Made by a program: the position numbers and the translations under genes
Shown here: one piece after another, positions 63,258 to 64,000 of the stretch
How the letters are laid out: the number at the start of each line of letters is the position of its first letter
Numbering within the stretch: the stretch's first letter is position 1
Notes under the pieces: model-generated
The model's input: only the letters and a program-made list of their open reading frames with translations
What the model was told of the DNA's origin: nothing
The model's database searches: none
Source: Porpolomopsis calyptriformis
Lineage: Eukaryota > Basidiomycota > Agaricomycetes > Agaricales > Hygrophoraceae
Reading direction: 5' to 3'
Length of the DNA stretch: 64,000 nucleotides
NCBI GenBank assembly: GCA_951640195.1
Contig: OX621168.1
Span: 682,001 to 746,000, forward strand

Positions 63258-64000
63258 ATGTCCGACGTTAGTGTCCCCGGTGTCCGAATTGTCGCAATCG
63301 CGTGTGTACTCGATTCTTCCCTTACACTGGCTTCCGAGTGGCACACCATCCTTGAGGGATATATATTCCCTCTGTTCAAGCGCCTATCTGAAATGCATCA
63401 AGGCTATCAAGTATGGACTCCTTATAACCGCGCGATGACCACTCACCTCTTATTTCTCAGTTCCGTATCGGTTTTGTGATCTATGCTACGGCGGACGCCC
63501 GGCCAACACCCATCCTCACAAGACGCTTTTTCTCGACGTCCAATTTAGTTGTCAAGGAGCTTAAAGAGGATCCTGCAAAGATCGGGATCGGCCAGACTTC
63601 AGGCAACGAAACAAGAGGTATGGCTGCTTTGGAAGGACTAGTTGCTGCTGTAGAGGTATCTACCCCGTTTTCTTTCGCCATGTTGATACTTACCGAACTA
63701 CATCAGTTGTTTGATGCCCTGCGGCTTGCCACCTATCAGGGAAACCAGCCTCAGCCTTCAGGTCAATCGCTTTCCAAAGACACATCCAGCCCAATCCCCT
63801 TATCTTGCCACATATTTCATATCGCTGCATCTCCTCCCGATAGTGCTCCACGGCCATTGTGGAATACCTCACCGTTGTTGGATTCTGTGTCTTGGGATAC
63901 TCTGCCTCATGAACTAAGGAAGGTTGGTCGTAAAGCACACCCCAAATTATTCTCGTTTAATGGTTCTGATAGAGAGACATTAATTTGAGCATCATTAATC
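63258..64000 (+). CDS. MED25: Mediator subunit Med25, N-terminal VWA domain (partial)
   Basis: Three exons are visible (63258-63410, 63461-63655, 63707-63922); the next intron begins at 63923 and the gene runs off the window. The frame reads VRIVAIACVLDSSLTLASEWHTILEGYI, FRIGFVIYATADARPTP, KELKEDPAKIGIGQTSG, RGMAALEGLVAAVE, LFDALRLA and LSCHIFHIAASPPD. It closes VSWDTLPHELRK. This is the von Willebrand A-type domain of Med25, which tethers transcription activators to Mediator. The domain is complete almost to its last helix; any C-terminal activation-binding part lies outside. Confidence 0.82.

Noticed and set aside
1..64000. CRISPR arrays, insertion sequences, phage or bacterial operons
   Set aside because: No regularly spaced repeats, transposase frames or operon-like gene chains were seen, and the gene structure is fungal throughout.

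Overview
This window is nuclear DNA of a filamentous basidiomycete, most likely an Agaricomycete (mushroom-forming fungus). The genes are packed on both strands and broken by many introns of about 45-60 bases, usually GT-AG. Many reading frames resemble agaric families: caspase-domain proteins, NACHT-WD40 receptors, galactose-binding-like membrane proteins and a Mga2-type transcription factor. Gene models were built by hand from the reading frames and splice sites. Where exon edges are quoted, the summed coding length was checked to be a multiple of three. Names rest on remembered family motifs, not on a database search.

Left part (1-15 kb): the 3' end of an uncharacterised gene, a gene-poor stretch with a 39-bp-armed hairpin, a caspase-domain protein on the minus strand, ATG6 (Beclin), glutamate-cysteine ligase (GSH1), the delta subunit of mitochondrial ATP synthase (ATP16), and a 19-exon, 1342-residue AlkB-like 2-oxoglutarate/Fe(II) dioxygenase with a zinc knuckle and two zinc-ribbon-like cysteine clusters. 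The dioxygenase is the most unusual protein here.

Middle part (15-31 kb): a decayed galactose-binding-like membrane protein, diadenosine tetraphosphate phosphorylase (APA2), a small four-helix membrane protein, an intact relative of the decayed gene, a large protein ending in a HicA-like fold, REC114 (meiotic DNA break formation) divergent from the Rab GAP GYP1, the FG nucleoporin NUP2, and a cysteine-rich single-pass membrane protein.

Right part (32-64 kb): a 1.7 kb stretch with no recognised gene, alpha-mannosidase (AMS1) divergent from MGA2/SPT23, a multi-pass membrane protein with a C-terminal acyltransferase-like domain, a GPI-type GH18 chitinase, a VanZ-like protein divergent from pICln, the large nucleoporin NUP159, a small unknown protein, a NACHT-WD40 receptor, 5-formyltetrahydrofolate cyclo-ligase, a relic of a second NACHT-WD40 gene, and the start of Mediator subunit MED25.

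Most genes are housekeeping genes and no operon-like logic links them. Short divergent promoters are common: REC114/GYP1, AMS1/MGA2, VanZ-like/pICln and NUP159/unknown. The receptor, its relic and the caspase are the accessory, fast-evolving part. Three introns use GC-AG splice sites, and one GSH1 intron has what looks like a damaged donor.
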